Source of the DNA: Podospora bellae-mahoneyi
Lineage: Eukaryota; Ascomycota; Sordariomycetes; Sordariales; Podosporaceae
NCBI RefSeq assembly: GCF_035222275.1
Contig: NW_026946359.1
Coordinates: 3,720,001 to 3,784,000 of the forward strand
Direction of reading: 5' to 3'
Length of the DNA: 64,000 nucleotides
Below are positions 20,582 through 33,500 of the stretch, in pieces (position 1 is the stretch's first letter; each line of letters opens with the position of its first letter). The position numbers and the translations under genes are program-made. The notes under the pieces were generated by a model. It searched no databases. It saw only the letters and a program-made list of their open reading frames with translations, and was not told where the DNA came from.

Positions 20582-23245
20582 TCAAGCCTTGTTCATATGC
20601 TCCAACCGAATCTCCACCGCCCGTCTGTGAGCCTCCAGCTCCTCAACCTTAGCCAACTGCATCACCGCCCCTCCCACATTCCTCAGCCCCTCAGCCGTCA
20701 GGTTAGAGCTGGTAATGTGCTTGACAAACGAGGCGAGATTCACGCCAGAGTATTGCTTGGCGAAGCCATAAGTAGCTACGCAAATCCAAAATCAGTATCA
20801 ATTCCTGTTTGTTTCAAACCAGGGCAGTAAAAACTTACGCAAAGAGTGGTTAACACCAGCCGAGTAATCACCCACGCTCTCAGGCGTCCACTCCCCAATA
20901 AACACACTCCCCGCATTCATCACCTTCTCCACCGCCTTCTCCGCGTCCTTGATCTGAAGAATCAAGTGCTCAGGCGCATACCTGTTGCTGATCTCCATCG
21001 CCTCCTCCACAGTCTTGACCTTGACAGTCAGCGAGTGAGCAATAGACCCCCGGACAATGTCCACACGCGGGAGGGCCATGGCCTGGTTGTGAACCTCATC
21101 TTCAATAGCAGCGAGCTGGGCATCAGTCAGGTCAATAGCAATGAGAATGACCTGGCTGTCGACGCCGTGCTCAGCTTGGGACAAGAGATCAGAGGCGACA
21201 AATGCTGGGTTGGCGTCCTTGTCGGCAACAACCAAGACCTCGGAAGGACCGGCGGGCATGTCAATACCGACGCCGGCGTTGGTGTCATTGCTGACGTACA
21301 TCTTGGCCGCCGTGACGAACTGGTTACCAGGGCCGAGAATCTTGTCAACCTTGGTCACGCTCTCAGTGCCATAAGCCATGGCAGCAACAGCCTGAGCACC
21401 ACCAGCGAGGACAATCGACTCAGCGCCAACCTTGTGGGCGACGTAAACAATCTCAGGGGTGATACTGCCGTCGGAGCGAGGCGGCGAGGCAATGACAATC
21501 TTCTGGCAGCCGGCTACCATAGCCGGTACACCAAGCATGAGCGCGGTGCTGGGCAGAACGGCGGTACCACCGGGCACGTAAAGGCCAACGGCTTCGATAG
21601 GGCGAGAGAAACGACTGCAGACAACGCCGGGCATGGTCTCGACCTGCAACGGCTTCTCGTCTTTTTGAGCGGCGTGGAACTTCTTGATGTTCTCGAAGGA
21701 CACGTCGATGGCCCTGATGGTCTCCGCGGGAAGCTGCATCATGGACTCGGGGAACGGCGCCTTGAGTACTGGAGAGGTCAAAGATGTCGCCCTTTCGAAC
21801 TTGTGAGTGTATGAGAGAAGTGCCTTGTCGCCATTCTTCCGTACGTCATCGATGATTGGCACAATAATCTTCATGATGGCGTCGGCCGATTTTTGTGATG
21901 GTCTTTTTAAGGCCGCATCGAGCTCTTGTGTGGTGACTTCACCCGCATCGAGAACCTTCATCAGAATCCTCTCGTCCTTCTTGGGCTCCTCCTTTACTGG
22001 CGCTGGTGCTGGTGGCGCCGCTCCGTTGGTCTCTGTCTTGATGCCCTCCTTTTCAGCCCACCTGCCCTTGGCATCGCCCTGTCTCCTCTTGACCTTGAAG
22101 CTCTTGGCATCGAGGCTCTTTTCAACGTCAGCAAGAGACACACCAGCGGCAACAACTCTCGCCATGGCAAAGTAGATGAGATCCGCGGCCTCGAAAGCCA
22201 CCTCCTCGGCGGTTTTGGCATCACAAAGCTCCTCAGCCTCCTCCATGATCTTCGCCCTCAACAGCTTCTCATCAGAGAAGAGACGAGCAGTGTATGAGCC
22301 TTGTGGCGCAGACCGCTTCCTTGAGACAAGAGTCTGCTCCAGCTTCTTGATACCCTTCAGATCGCCAAAGCAGCCAGACTGCTCCAAGTGACAGAACCGC
22401 CCCTTTTGCCGCACCACAAACTTGAGCGCATCATTGTCGCAATCCAGAGATATCCGCACAAGCTCCTGAGTGTCCCCAGAAGAAGCACCCTTGTACCACA
22501 ACCCACGCTTCCGGCTCTGGTAAACACCAGTCTGTGTCCTGAGAGCCTCACCAACACTCTCCTCGCTGCTGTACACCAAGCCAAGAGCAGTGTCATGCTC
22601 ATCAACCACCACGGTAGGAATCAAGCCATCGGCACGGTCCGACTTCCACGAAGCGGCAAGAATCTTAGGAACAGCAAGCTTTCCGGCCTGCTCCTTGCTG
22701 GTTACATCAGTCGAGGGAAGAATAGGAATAGCGCCAACCTGTGCCGCAACACCAATGAACTTTTCGAGGTCAGCACCAGCGACAGGCTTGACAAAGAAAG
22801 AAGCGATTTTCTTCGCCTTAGCCTCCTCGACAAATCGCGCAGTCTCGGCAGCGGTGATATCAAAGTCGGAAATGAGAAGGCCGTGCTCAGTGGCAGAAGC
22901 CAATTGCGCCGGGTTGGCGCCAGACACAACAGGGGCTACTCGGGAGCCAAACTCGGCGAAATCGGGAAGCTGTTCAGGGCGGACAAACACCTTGCGAGCG
23001 CCAGCGTCGATAAGAGAAACGACATCATCGCGGGACTCGAGCTGTGTCACGTCGAAAAAGGGCTGGAATTCGGTGTTGTGGCGGCCGAGGAAACGGAAAA
23101 TCTTCTCATATGTCTGCGGCTTCACGGTAAAGAAGACAGTTCCCAGACATGAGACTTCCTCGCGGTTGAGCCCCTCCCTCTCTCCTCCGAGCCCCGGCGG
23201 GACATTGACGCTGATGAGGAACGGCAGAGGAAGCGTCGACTCCAT
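20582..23245 (-). CDS. his-3: Trifunctional histidine biosynthesis protein (PRA-CH / PRA-PH / histidinol dehydrogenase)
   Basis: This one polypeptide carries the second, third and last two steps of histidine synthesis: phosphoribosyl-AMP cyclohydrolase, phosphoribosyl-ATP pyrophosphohydrolase and histidinol dehydrogenase. Exon 1 is 23245-20839 and exon 2 is 20775-20582, with a 63-bp intron whose removal restores the sequence VNHSLPTYGFAKQYSG. The joined protein has 866 residues, close to Neurospora HIS-3 (about 870). The cyclohydrolase part includes GRFCHLEQSGCF. The pyrophosphohydrolase part has the acidic metal-binding helix (KIMEEAEELCDA, FEAADLIYFAMA). The dehydrogenase starts near residue 430 and shows LYVPGGTAVLPS, GGAQAVAAMAYG and LLSQAEHGVDSQ. 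It is divergent from TAF9. A Gcn4/CPC1-type site lies in the shared promoter, suggesting control by amino-acid starvation. Confidence 0.97.
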
Positions 23246-23960
23246 TTTTGGGATTGGTTGTCAGTGTGACGACTACACTATAGGGTGTATGCTGTCGTTA
23301 TGATGTATGAGAGTAAGCACAGCGAGAGCCCTCTTTAAGTGAGCGTGAGGCAAAGTATGACTCTAAAATTGATGCATTATCAAATCGCCAGTTCCGGACC
23401 CGCTCCTGCATCGGATCCAGTCCCAAGGCATGATTTATGGTGGGGTAAATTCATCCACCTCTTCCCACTGCCACCCCTCCATTACGTAGTGGCCAATTCC
23501 TTTTTTTTTCTGAGGGTGGGGCAACGGTTGCAACCCCAGAATTAAGCTATGGTCTGTGCTGAAGATTTCCGGATCATTCCAGCCTCCGATTTCACTTGAA
23601 ATCTGGGTGGGGCCAGGGTTGTTCTTGGCCGTCTGTTCGGTGAACCGCATTGAGCAGCTGCAAGCTGTCGCGACGATTCGCGATTCCATTGAGCTGCCGG
23701 GAAGCTCTCTATTTGACAACACAACTATTTACCGCCAGTTGCTGTCGCGGACAACTCTCCCAGAAATATCACGACTTCAACGACCCGCGCGCATCAATTA
23801 TCCATCTACAGCTACGCGCTCTCCGTCCATCTTACCAGGAACTATCACCAATCTCGAAGTCGAACCAACCGACCCAAGTCACTTACCATCAACCCCAAGA
23901 ATATCAACCCCTCCGTAACTCAACCCGAATCCCACACACAAGTCGCCCATCCCCCTCAAC
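23246..23960. promoter_or_regulatory. Divergent promoter region of his-3 and TAF9
   Basis: This 715-bp gap separates two genes transcribed away from each other. It carries a TGACTC element near the his-3 side. The TAF9 side is C/A-rich. No coding sequence is evident. Confidence 0.6.
23357..23363 (+). promoter_or_regulatory. Candidate CPC1/Gcn4 site (ATGACTC)
   Basis: The core TGACTC is the known half of the Gcn4-family TGASTCA site. It sits about 112 bp upstream of the his-3 start codon, where amino-acid biosynthetic genes of filamentous fungi carry cross-pathway control elements. The match is to the core only, and the outer base on one side differs from the full palindrome (T instead of A). 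Confidence 0.5.
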
Positions 23961-24740
23961 ATGTCAACCACAGCAGCCCCCCAACCCAACGGCCATCCCC
24001 CCGGCTCCCAATCCCAAACCCTCAACACCACCACCAACCCACCCCAACCCCCCCCTCCCCCTCCCCTCAACAACAACACCAACCCCCATTCCAACCCCAC
24101 CGCCCCCCGCCCCCGCGAGTCCCGCACGATCGAGCTCCTCCTCCTAGCCCAAGGCGTCACAACCTTCGAACCCCGCGTCCCCCTCCTCCTCCTAGACTTC
24201 GCATACCGGCACACCTCCTCCGTCCTCTCCGACGCCCTCCACCTCTCCGCAGACCCTTACACCTCCCATGCCGGCGCCCGCCCCTCCGCCTCCTCCGGTG
24301 CGGCCCCCGTTAACGTAGGGGACGCAGCCATAACCTCCAACGCCGTCCAGCTCGCCATCGCATCCCGCCTCGCCTACCAATTCCGGGGCGGCGCCGCCGG
24401 TGGGACGAGTAAAGACTGGTTGCTCGACATGGCCAAAGAACGAAACAAAATCGCCTTACCTAGGGTTCCTGCGAGTGAATGGGGTTTGAGGCTTCCAGGG
24501 GAGAAGTTTGTCTTGTCTGGGACGGGGTGGGGGTTGAGGGATGTTTGGGCTGGGCAGGAGGCGTTGGAGGAGTCGGATGAGGAGAGTGAGGAGGGGGATA
24601 TGGAGATGGAGGATGTGGTTTTGGGAGGGGGGACAACACAGGAAAAGGAGGAGGATGTAGGGGGGGATGGGGTGGAGGGGGGCACGATGGGGGATGTTTT
24701 TGGGGATGAGGCGGAGGATGAGGAGATGGGGGAGGCTTGA
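23961..24740 (+). CDS. TAF9: TFIID subunit TAF9 (histone-fold protein)
   Basis: TAF9 pairs with TAF6 through its histone fold in TFIID and, in yeast, also in SAGA. The 259-residue single-exon protein has a Pro/Asn-rich N-terminus (1-50). The histone fold follows at about 52-140: the first helix ends at LLLLAQGV, then [20 protein letters not shown], a loop, and the [14 protein letters not shown] helix. After it comes the family-typical block ([17 protein letters not shown]). The C-terminus is acidic. The loop between the second and third helices carries an insertion of roughly 20 Ala/Ser/Gly-rich residues. The coding strand is C-rich up to about 24470 and G-rich afterwards. Confidence 0.9.
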   Translation: MSTTAAPQPNGHPPGSQSQTLNTTTNPPQPPPPPPLNNNTNPHSNPTAPRPRESRTIELLLLAQGVTTFEPRVPLLLLDFAYRHTSSVLSDALHLSADPYTSHAGARPSASSGAAPVNVGDAAITSNAVQLAIASRLAYQFRGGAAGGTSKDWLLDMAKERNKIALPRVPASEWGLRLPGEKFVLSGTGWGLRDVWAGQEALEESDEESEEGDMEMEDVVLGGGTTQEKEEDVGGDGVEGGTMGDVFGDEAEDEEMGEA

Positions 24741-25449
24741 TTTTCTCTGTCAGGGTTTCACGACATAAGGCATTGACTGAGACGGAGGCAAGAAGGTCGC
24801 GGAGGCAGCAAGACTCAAAGGGAAAGAAGGGGTGGACGAGATGGAAGAGTGGGACAAAATTGGCTTTTATCACAAGCGGGAGATCGACAAGTCTTGTTAT
24901 TTTACTTTTGGCAAGTGGTTGGTGCTTTGGCATTTTTTTGGGTTTTTTTTCCTATCATGAAGAAAGAAAAACACTACATCAAAAGCCGGGGGGGCTCGGA
25001 AATGGCGTTGGGATGGGTTGAATTGGGCAAAGATATTTGATTTCATTTTCTGTATACTAATACTTCCACTTTGGGAGTTGAGAATTATAATTTCACACAA
25101 ACAGCGGCTCAGAATCGAGGCTACTGATCATAACACCTATTCCCATACAAGCAATTGCGCAGTGATGTGGTTGTTATATCCCTTTATGTCTTACTACAAA
25201 CCAACCCAAAAAACCAATAATGATAATGATAATGCATACCAAAAAAGGTAGAATGTACCCCCCCCCCCCTACTACTAGTCAAAAAAAAAATCAAAAATAA
25301 AAAACGCCGCGCTATGCAACAAATCCCCCTCTCTTCCCAAACCCCCAAACAAACAAGTCTGTCTATCACACTAAGAATCCCCCCTTGAATCCTTCCTCTA
25401 TATGCTCTCCCAAAACCACTGTTGCTTGTTGAAACACAACTCTCCCTCA
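24741..25449. other. Convergent 3' region between TAF9 and lipin gene
   Basis: This 0.7-kb gap lies between two stop codons. It is A/T-rich in the middle (25020-25250), with a C-homopolymer near 25260 and an A run near 25285. It probably carries both 3' UTRs and polyadenylation regions. No gene is seen. Confidence 0.5.
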
Positions 25450-27803
25450 TCACTCCTTCTTCTCCGCAACCTCAGCACCAACCTTCAAATCCTTAATCCC
25501 AGTGATAATCTCCGCATAAGTATCCGGAACAATCGTTCCCTTCCCCTTTTCCTCCTCCCTCTTCTCCTCCTCAAGCTTCCTCTCCACATCCTCCAAAATC
25601 CTCTTCTCCTCATCCACCGCCTCCTCAAACTCCTCCAAATCCTCCTCATCATCCCCCTCCTGTCCCCTCTCCTCAAGCGCACTCCTCATCATCCTGTCCT
25701 CGTCATAACTCTCCCCCAAGTCATCCCCGTATGAATCCCTCGACATGTAACTATCCCCCATCCCCTCCCCAATCTCATCCTCATCCTCATCTTCATACTC
25801 CTCATCCTCATCATCCATCTCCTCTTCTTCTTCTTCCTCTTCCTCGCCCTCACCCTCGGTATCACTAGCCGAGAACTCGTCCAGTTCAAGCGGGGTGTCC
25901 CTCCAGTACGTAAAATCAGTGTATTCCTCCCCACCGCCCTTGACAAGCGTGCTGACAGGGGGAAAGTAGTGATCTACCACCTCGGTCATGTTGACATAGC
26001 TAAGCTTCATCTTGTTAAGACTGAGCAGATCGAGCGAGACCTCCGCGTTGGAATTGATGGTGAAAATCCTTGTTCTCGGGACGTCGACTGTGCGGTAAGA
26101 GATTTGGTCTGTGAAACGGTTACCGAAGCCGGCGTAGAAAGGTTTGCGGTCGGGGCCGTAGAGGGAGCGAATATCACGCAGGGTGGACATCTTAAAGATG
26201 TGTGGCTTTCGGAGGTAAATCTCGCGGCGGAGGGCGGCCATTGTCCTATCTGGAGACAGAATTGTTGGGCCTCGTGGAAGCTTGTAGCCGTCTTGGACAA
26301 TACCGGCTAGGTATGCCCTGGTGGTGTCGGCTTGTCCGACGGAGCGACTCGTCAGGTACATAATGTTGTACCCATTGGCGACGATGTCGGTGTATAGCTT
26401 GGCCACACCGGCGTGAGTCCAGTCACGGCCGATCATGTTCAGCACGTGGCCCAAGGCATCGGACTTGGTGATGGTGCCGTCAATGTCGGAGATGACGACT
26501 GGCACCTCGTACTTCCAGAGGTACATGTAGGCCGAGCAGGTCGCGCGGTTCACGGTGAAGCTCATCGAGTTCTCGCCCGGCTTCAGGTTCAAGGCCTTGA
26601 GCTGGTCACTGGTCAACCGCAAGGTCTTGGCGTAGTTACGGTTCGGATCACCGGCGGTTGAGGAGCCGGGAGAGCTGGGTGGTGTCTGGATAGACATCTG
26701 GCCGAGGTCTGAATCGGCACGTCTGTGGCTTGGTACGCTAGGTGAAGCTGTCACGTCACTGCTGTCGCTCTGGTAGCCGGGATCAGAAGCTGCGTCCATG
26801 ACGATGCCGTTGTCGTTGCGCAGGCTCGATTCCATGGCTTTCTTCATGGCGGCAGCCTTGGCTTCCTCGCTGCTGTAGATCCAGAGATTTCCGCGCTCAT
26901 CCACACCAAACAGAGCGCCGATATCGTAGTAGCCATCGAGCTCCTCCGAGAGAACCTTGCGAGCCAGAATCTCCGTCTTGATCGCATCTTCCTCGTTGTT
27001 TTTGAGATTGCTCATGTCCAGCATAAGATCTCCTGTTTCGGTGATATGTGTCTGAATATTCACTGCGGCAAGCTCCCTGGAGAGATTCATGGCTCTCTGC
27101 AAAGCCTCGGATGCCGAGAGAGGCGGTGGGCTGTGTGAACGGTCCGAGTACTTGGGGTTTTCAGGGTCGTCCGAGTCCTCACTGGGTGCCCTCCTAGCCG
27201 TCATCCGCAGAATATCATCGCTATGAGGACGCGGTGGGGACCAGTCGCCAATAGAGGTTCCGGCCTTTCCGAACTCTGGAGAAGTTGATCTTGGTGTGAT
27301 GAGGCCTGTGTATGTTAGCTGCCGAGCAGTGAGCTTGAGCCTTGCATGTACTCACCTTCTCTTTGATTCGAAAGCACGGTCAACGGCGGTCTGCTAAAGC
27401 TCGCTGACCGCACTTTTGGATCGTTAAGATCGAGGGCTTCAGGCTCCCCGAGTCCGGTGGTTTGTTGCGGGCTCAAAGGTGGACTGGAGGCTGGAGAAAC
27501 GAGGGGAGAGGTTTGGAGACTCTTGGGAATAGTGTCGCTGGTCTCGAATACAAAGAATGCCTCGCCTCCTTCGCCCAGCTTCATCGAATACGGCTGCTTG
27601 ATCCCATTGACCTTGAACTCGACCTTCTTCTCGTATGGGCGCAAGAGCGAGAACTTGCCGAAGCGCACGTGAAAAGGTGAGCAGAGTAGCGATCCGTCTT
27701 CCTGCTCAACGACTATTACGTCGATGGCTCCGCTCAATGTTGCCGGGTTGATCGAGTTCCATGCTGTCGAGACAGAGTCGCTCAGATTCCTGACGTACTG
27801 CAT
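25450..27803 (-). CDS. PAH1: Lipin-type Mg2+-dependent phosphatidate phosphatase
   Basis: This enzyme dephosphorylates phosphatidate to diacylglycerol, feeding triacylglycerol and phospholipid synthesis and controlling nuclear/ER membrane growth. Exons 27803-27356 and 27305-25450 join across a 49-bp intron (GTGAGT to CAG) into 767 residues. The N-LIP domain occupies about 1-105, starting MQYVRNLSDSVSTAWNSINP and including GSLLCSPFHVRFGKF. The C-LIP catalytic domain has the HAD signature DIDGT near residue 422, followed by YLTSRSVGQAD, the GPTILSPD loop and GFGNRFTDQISYR. The linker is Ser/Pro-rich and likely phosphorylated, as in yeast Pah1. The last 170 residues are a very acidic Glu/Asp tail. 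The intron is short but the reading frame across it is clean. Confidence 0.95.
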
Positions 27804-30527
27804 CGTATCCAGGCTGGCGGGACTGTACCGGCACTGCTGTCGCTTCCAACAGAACTATATATGTACAAGCGCACCGGTCGCTGTTGTAACAGAAAATATC
27901 CGTGTATGTTTGGTATGGACAAAGGCGAGCAAACAAGAGGTCAGCTGAAACCGAGCTGAGCTGAGCTGGTGATGGTCCAGACACAGGGTGGCAGGCCGGG
28001 TCTGGACTGGGTGATCTCGGTATGCGCGTGGGCTCTGGAGCTCTGGAATTCTTGCGATATTTGATGAATTGCGTTTGCAAAAGTGTCGGAATGCGGAATG
28101 GAAGGACGATAGGGAGAAAAGTCGGAGCTAGAATGACGAGCTGGCGCACAATGGTATGCGATCCGACGGCCTGACTGACAGGAACCTTGAGTGTAAAGCA
28201 GCCGGAGGGGTGGACCGGGTTGACGGGCTGCTTGGTAGCACAGAGGCAGAAATACGACTTGGGCACTGAGCACCTGACGTCTACGGAATGCGTTAGGGAG
28301 AAATACAAAAAGCGTCAACGTCGGCGACAGGCCTGCAGAAATTCGAGGCGGTTCACAAAACAAAAGTCGGCCAGGACAAGAGGGTAGGTAGACAATCACG
28401 AGGCCCTCAACAATCCCCCCGGCCGCCCCAAAAAGCCCCCCCAGCGCTCACCCGTTCTTGGCCGGGCCTAGCTCAGCGTCGAACCGCGACAAGCGAGGTA
28501 CTTTGTGGACCACCAAATCTCGCCCAGCGGCTAAGTATCACATGTGTTCCCACCGACAAACCTCCCCGGAAATTAGGACCCTTGCCATGCTCTCTGTTTT
28601 AAACCACTGCAGAACCCCCCTCGCTGATGTCATGGCCGATATTCCACCCACCAGAGCGCGATGCAACGCCCAGCAGGGTTCATCATTATGATATGATCCA
28701 AGATAAGAGATTTCAAAGACTTTTTGGCATGTGAGAGTCTGAAGTATCCGTCCCTTGTCCCATTGACTTCTGGAGACTCTGAACACATGCTGAATAAAAA
28801 AACACTTTGTACAACTTAGGTAACTACACGGCGCAGCCCCATTCAACGCGTGGAGGATTGTTGGGGAAGGCAACACAGCATGGTACTACTACAGACTTGT
28901 TGTGGAGGGGCGGCACCTGACCATCCCGCCGGCGCTGGTTCCGCAGTCTAACGGGGAACAGGCTATTCAATATATTGGCGGTTAAGAGTTGATCCCGTGC
29001 GAGATCCAGTCCCGTGGTGTCTTTGTATGCAAACTACTCTTTCCATCACCACTGCGTACAGCAGAGATATCTTTCTCAACATACGCTCTAGAGTTGTTTG
29101 TTCTCAGTCAGGGATAGATCGGTCTCGCCGAAGCGAGGCAATCAATTCGGTCAATTCTGCGCCGCGATACGAAGTAAAAAAGCCGAGGCTTGAACAAATT
29201 TTCTACGGCGGGTGGAGAGTTGTATGTCAGATTTTCGATGTAACTGCCTTGTCACCTCACCAAGTTGTTATGCCTTGGCCCAAGAAGTGTCACAACTTGC
29301 TTTGTGTTGGAGTGACGAAGTCCAAGTCACTAGGCTTCTGCACTCTAAGCTTCGTTGATCATGAAGTTGGGGCACCCCGCGCTAACCTCGTTTCTTTCTG
29401 TATGCCGAGCTGCTGCATGGAGTGAGCAACAGAGGCATAGGTCGATTAGAGGTGGACATGTAGACCACTAAGAATCCGGGTATAACCTGGAGACGGCCAA
29501 CAAGAATGATCGACGGGCCACAGCCGGGACAGAAGACTGCCGTCTTGTTGTTTCGAGAGAGGCCCATTGTTGGCTCCATCAGATGACGCGAAGACTCCGA
29601 TTCGGAGCAATGGAATGATAGGTGAGAAAAACACGCCGTTGGGAGTCTGAGTTTGAGGCTATCTTGTTGAGATGGCACATAACAGGACATCCTTAGTTGT
29701 GCTCGTCGTTAGTCAGATATCAGATCGTTGCTTCATGCCTGATACCAAACGGGAAGTGGGCGGCAGATCGCTTTCTTCCCGTTGGGCAGACGTGCTTCTT
29801 ATCTTTTCGGCGGGAGCAAAATAATTCTTCAAATACCGCCGGCGAATAGAGAGGAAGGAGTTGAGTTGAGATCTTCGATGCAAGTTCCACCTTACCTAGG
29901 TGTGCTTAGATAAAGTAAGGTATATAAACGCCTCACCGTTGGATCTTTTTAGCGCTCGAAAATAGTGAAAACCAACGCTCGCCAGGTGGTGGCAGCCCGC
30001 TAACGCCGGTGCCTGAGTGCCGAAACAGCGTGCAGCCATGGAAATATCCGTAGTGGGGTGTTTTCGAGTGTTTGTCGCAATAGCGATTGGCCATCGTCGT
30101 CCCTCAGCGCCCGTCGCCCACTAACAAATGGCTGCCAGTGCCGCATTAACAAACATGTCGCCGCTGAATCGAAGGTCGGGGTCGTGTTCCGGGGATCTGC
30201 TGGCTGGGCTGGCCATGCGCGAAGTCCCGGACGTCCCCAATGTCTCCAATTTTCCATCGTCCATGCACCCGGCAGAGTTGTAGCAACAGGGCCGACTAGC
30301 CATTCTCAACGGGGGATGGGTACCATTTTGATTTTTTCTTTTTGGTAGTTTTTGCTTGCCTTTGCTACGCAACCCCCACCCACAGTCACTCCCTTCTGCC
30401 GTTTTGCGTGCGACATCCACTGATTCCGACGAACCGACACCGATTTTCGTCTTCCTCTCTCCTCCTCCCTCTCCCTCTCCCTCTCTCCCCCCTCTCTCTC
30501 TTCCTCCACCGAACCGACCACAGCGCT
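27804..30527. other. Divergent intergenic region (2.7 kb)
   Basis: No convincing gene is present. Open frames here are short, mutually overlapping and without motifs. The region from about 28950 to 29950 is less GC-rich than the flanking genes and might be an old mobile-element relic, but I see no terminal repeats or coding remains. A CT-rich tract at 30453-30512 directly precedes the start codon of the next gene. Confidence 0.5.
30453..30512 (+). promoter_or_regulatory. Pyrimidine (CT) tract in 5' leader
   Basis: This is an almost pure CT stretch (CTCCCTCTCC repeated) ending about 15 bases before the ATG at 30528. Such tracts are common near transcription starts of filamentous fungi. The role here is inferred from position only. 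Confidence 0.5.
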
Positions 30528-33500
30528 ATGTCATGGATCATCTCCTGGACGTCGCTGATTCCAACACTGCTTATCCTGTCGGCCAGTCTTGCCTGGTGGT
30601 TCACCGAGCCTAAGAACGCCCGCATAAATCTGATTGCGGCTGTTGGAGTGGTTCTTTTCTGCTGGGCCGTCGCTCCCGAGCTGTCGCGCGACCTCTCGTA
30701 CTCGCTGTACGTGTCCAGCCTCGACTCGGTCACGGCTCTCCATCTCGAGACTTTTGTTCTGAGAAACGCCAACATGTTGTTAGTGGGAGCTGCTGTAGTC
30801 TGGTATGTGGTTATGTGGTTATATGGTCCTGTGGCTTTGCCCGTGCTGGCTCGTCACAAGGCGCATCTCTTGGAGGAATCGTAGGCTCATCATTTTGTGT
30901 GTCCAGGTTGGTGGGAAGGGCATTCCAAACGCTGCGGAAACCCGTCCCGGAGTTGATCAACACCTTGGGCGTCGATGTCCCCGATCCGCCCGACGTGTCC
31001 CTAGCGGGAATCAGAGCCGATGCTGCCACTGTGAACTGGACGCGGCCCGCGCCCAACCGATCAGTTGTAAAGTTTCTGATACAAGTAAATGGAGTGGTTG
31101 GTATGTATTACCCACACATAGGCCTGGTCGGGAGGAGGACACAAGCCTAACTTTGAGTTTTGTAGTGGGGGAGGTCGCTGCGAACCAAGAACCGGCCATT
31201 GTCGTCAGCGGCTTGAAGCCAGACCATTTTTACAACGTTCGGGTCATCGCGGTTGGCTCGAATAACTTTCAGGGTGGAAGCCGAGTCATCCGGCTCAGAA
31301 CCTTTGCCCGAGATGGACGGCCACAACTCGGCAACTCCAGATTGCCATCCAACTTCACAGCCGAGGAACCGCCCGCAACACCCCATGGCGAGTCGATGGA
31401 CGAAAGTGGAGGGGCCCGAACGGCGTTCCCCGCACTCGAGATGGCCACTGTCACGGAAGGGATAGCATCACCTGCACGGGATGGAAATACGAATTCTGGA
31501 CCAGGGCCCCGTCGAAACACTGTGACTAGGAAACACTCGCCGTCGACCACGAGCATCGACCAGTCAACCAGGGAGGACTTGAGCGCCTATGCGAAGAAAA
31601 CACTGCCAGAATTGACGGAAAAATTCGAGAGCATTAGAAAAGAAACAGAGGAGGTGCTGGCTCAAATAGCAAAAGAGGAGGCTGAAAATAGAAAGGTGCT
31701 GGAGGAATTAGAAGCCGAGAAGAAGGGAAAGAGGAAGGAGCAGAAGAAAAAGGAGGAGCAAACCGAGAAATTGAAGCGGGATGTGAACTCGACAGACCGG
31801 GCGATGCGAAACGCCCTGCAACGAAAGGGCCAGAGAGAGAAGACGCTGAAGGAGAAGCAAAGTGAAAGAGAAAAGTATCATGAAAATATTGCCAAGTGGG
31901 AAAGAGGTGTAGGTGAGATGCGCAAGGACAGGGAAAGTTTTGATCAGCAGAGGAAAGATTTGGAGGAAGAGCGTGATCAGAAAGCCGAGGCCTTCCGAGG
32001 AGATAACAACGAGCTCCAAGCTGAGTGTACACGACTGGAGCAAGAATTGAAGGAAAGGAGAGATCAGGTCCGAGAACTGGAAGAGGCCCGGAAGAAACTG
32101 CCTGGCGGAGAAGATGACGGCGAGTGGCGTGAGAAGGACGCCGAATTGAAGCGGGAATGGCACCGCAGACACAGAGAGCTGTCCGAACAACTGGTGTTCG
32201 AGACTAAGAGATCTCGAGGACTAGATGAGCATATCCGCGCCCTTGGTGCTCAGCTGCAGGCTATTCCTCAGCCAAGCTATGGGCTTTATACACCACCGAA
32301 CGCTTCGGGATTAGAGTTTGATAACCCAACACTTACTCAGCTCAAGCGCCGGAGCCGAAACAGCAACACAATGTCGAATGTGTCTATTTCATCGCCATTG
32401 CCAGCCTACTCACAGATCGATCCGATTCTTTCAGCCCCGACGGGGTTTGCCAGTTCACGATCTCTGAATGCGCCACCTGGTTTTGCCCCAGGACCGTTTA
32501 TGGACCTGTCGGCAGACATGGACTTTCGGGGGTCATCAGCCCCTCTAAGTCCTTCCGCCACGGCACTTTTGCCATCCAACATACTCGATGACTTTGACGA
32601 CGACGACGATGACCCAAGTCCGACGACTTTTCACGATCCTGAGCCATTCTTGCAAAGCCAGCGGGCCTCACCCGAGCAAGCTCCTCAGTCTCCTGCCTCG
32701 TCGGGCAAGGCTCTGAGCATCCTGTCCAGCCCTCATGGATCCACAAGTAACCTCCCCTTCCCCCCCTTCTCTAACGAAATTTCAGAGAGGATGGTTGGCA
32801 CTCTGCCATCCCCAACTATAGCCGAAACCCCTCAGCACAAGGGCTTCTTTTGGCAACGCTCCAAGACTGTCAAGGAAGAGGGGGAGAAAGAGCCACCTCT
32901 CCTAGGGAGTTTGAAGCAAGGTCAAAGCCAATCTTTCCCACGGCAGACAGATGATCCAGACATGGCCAACAAGCGGCGGATCAGCATTTCAGGCAGCTGG
33001 AATGTCTTTAACCGAAACTCAGTTGGGCCTGAGATCACAGAAGGCCAGGCCACAACAAACACACACGCATTTGCAAGAAGCCTAAACCCCTTTTCCCGTA
33101 GGCCTACCGGTGGTCTCTTTGACCGTGACCCCAGCAGCCCGCGACCTACCAGCATCGCGTCCTCCGACTTCCCCAGACCCTCCACTGACTCAGGCTCCAT
33201 CTGGGGACCACCCATGGACGCCTCAACCCTAAACAAAAATAGCCGTCTCTGGTCGCCCGATAACGCCCCCTGGTCCAGGAACCCCTCCCGACGGCCTTCG
33301 CTCCATGGATCTCCCTCGGCACTCAAGACAACCCTCGCCTCGGCCGACGACGAAATTCTCGACGACGAGGAAATGCTTTCCAACGTGGACGTCGGCGTCA
33401 TCGGCAGCCGGCTGCCGACCCAGTCCGCCAACAAAGCCGCCTCGGCCGCGCTCGGTCGGTTGAACCCCAATGCCCCCGCCTTTATAGGATCCCTCTTCAA

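Noticed and set aside
20846-21814. 322-codon frame opposite his-3
   Set aside because: The antisense of a highly conserved enzyme domain. Composition (many His/Asn/Arg/Leu) reflects reverse reading of histidinol dehydrogenase codons.
28950-29950. Possible mobile-element relic
   Set aside because: Lower GC than the flanks, but I found no terminal repeats, target-site duplication, or transposase or reverse-transcriptase remains.
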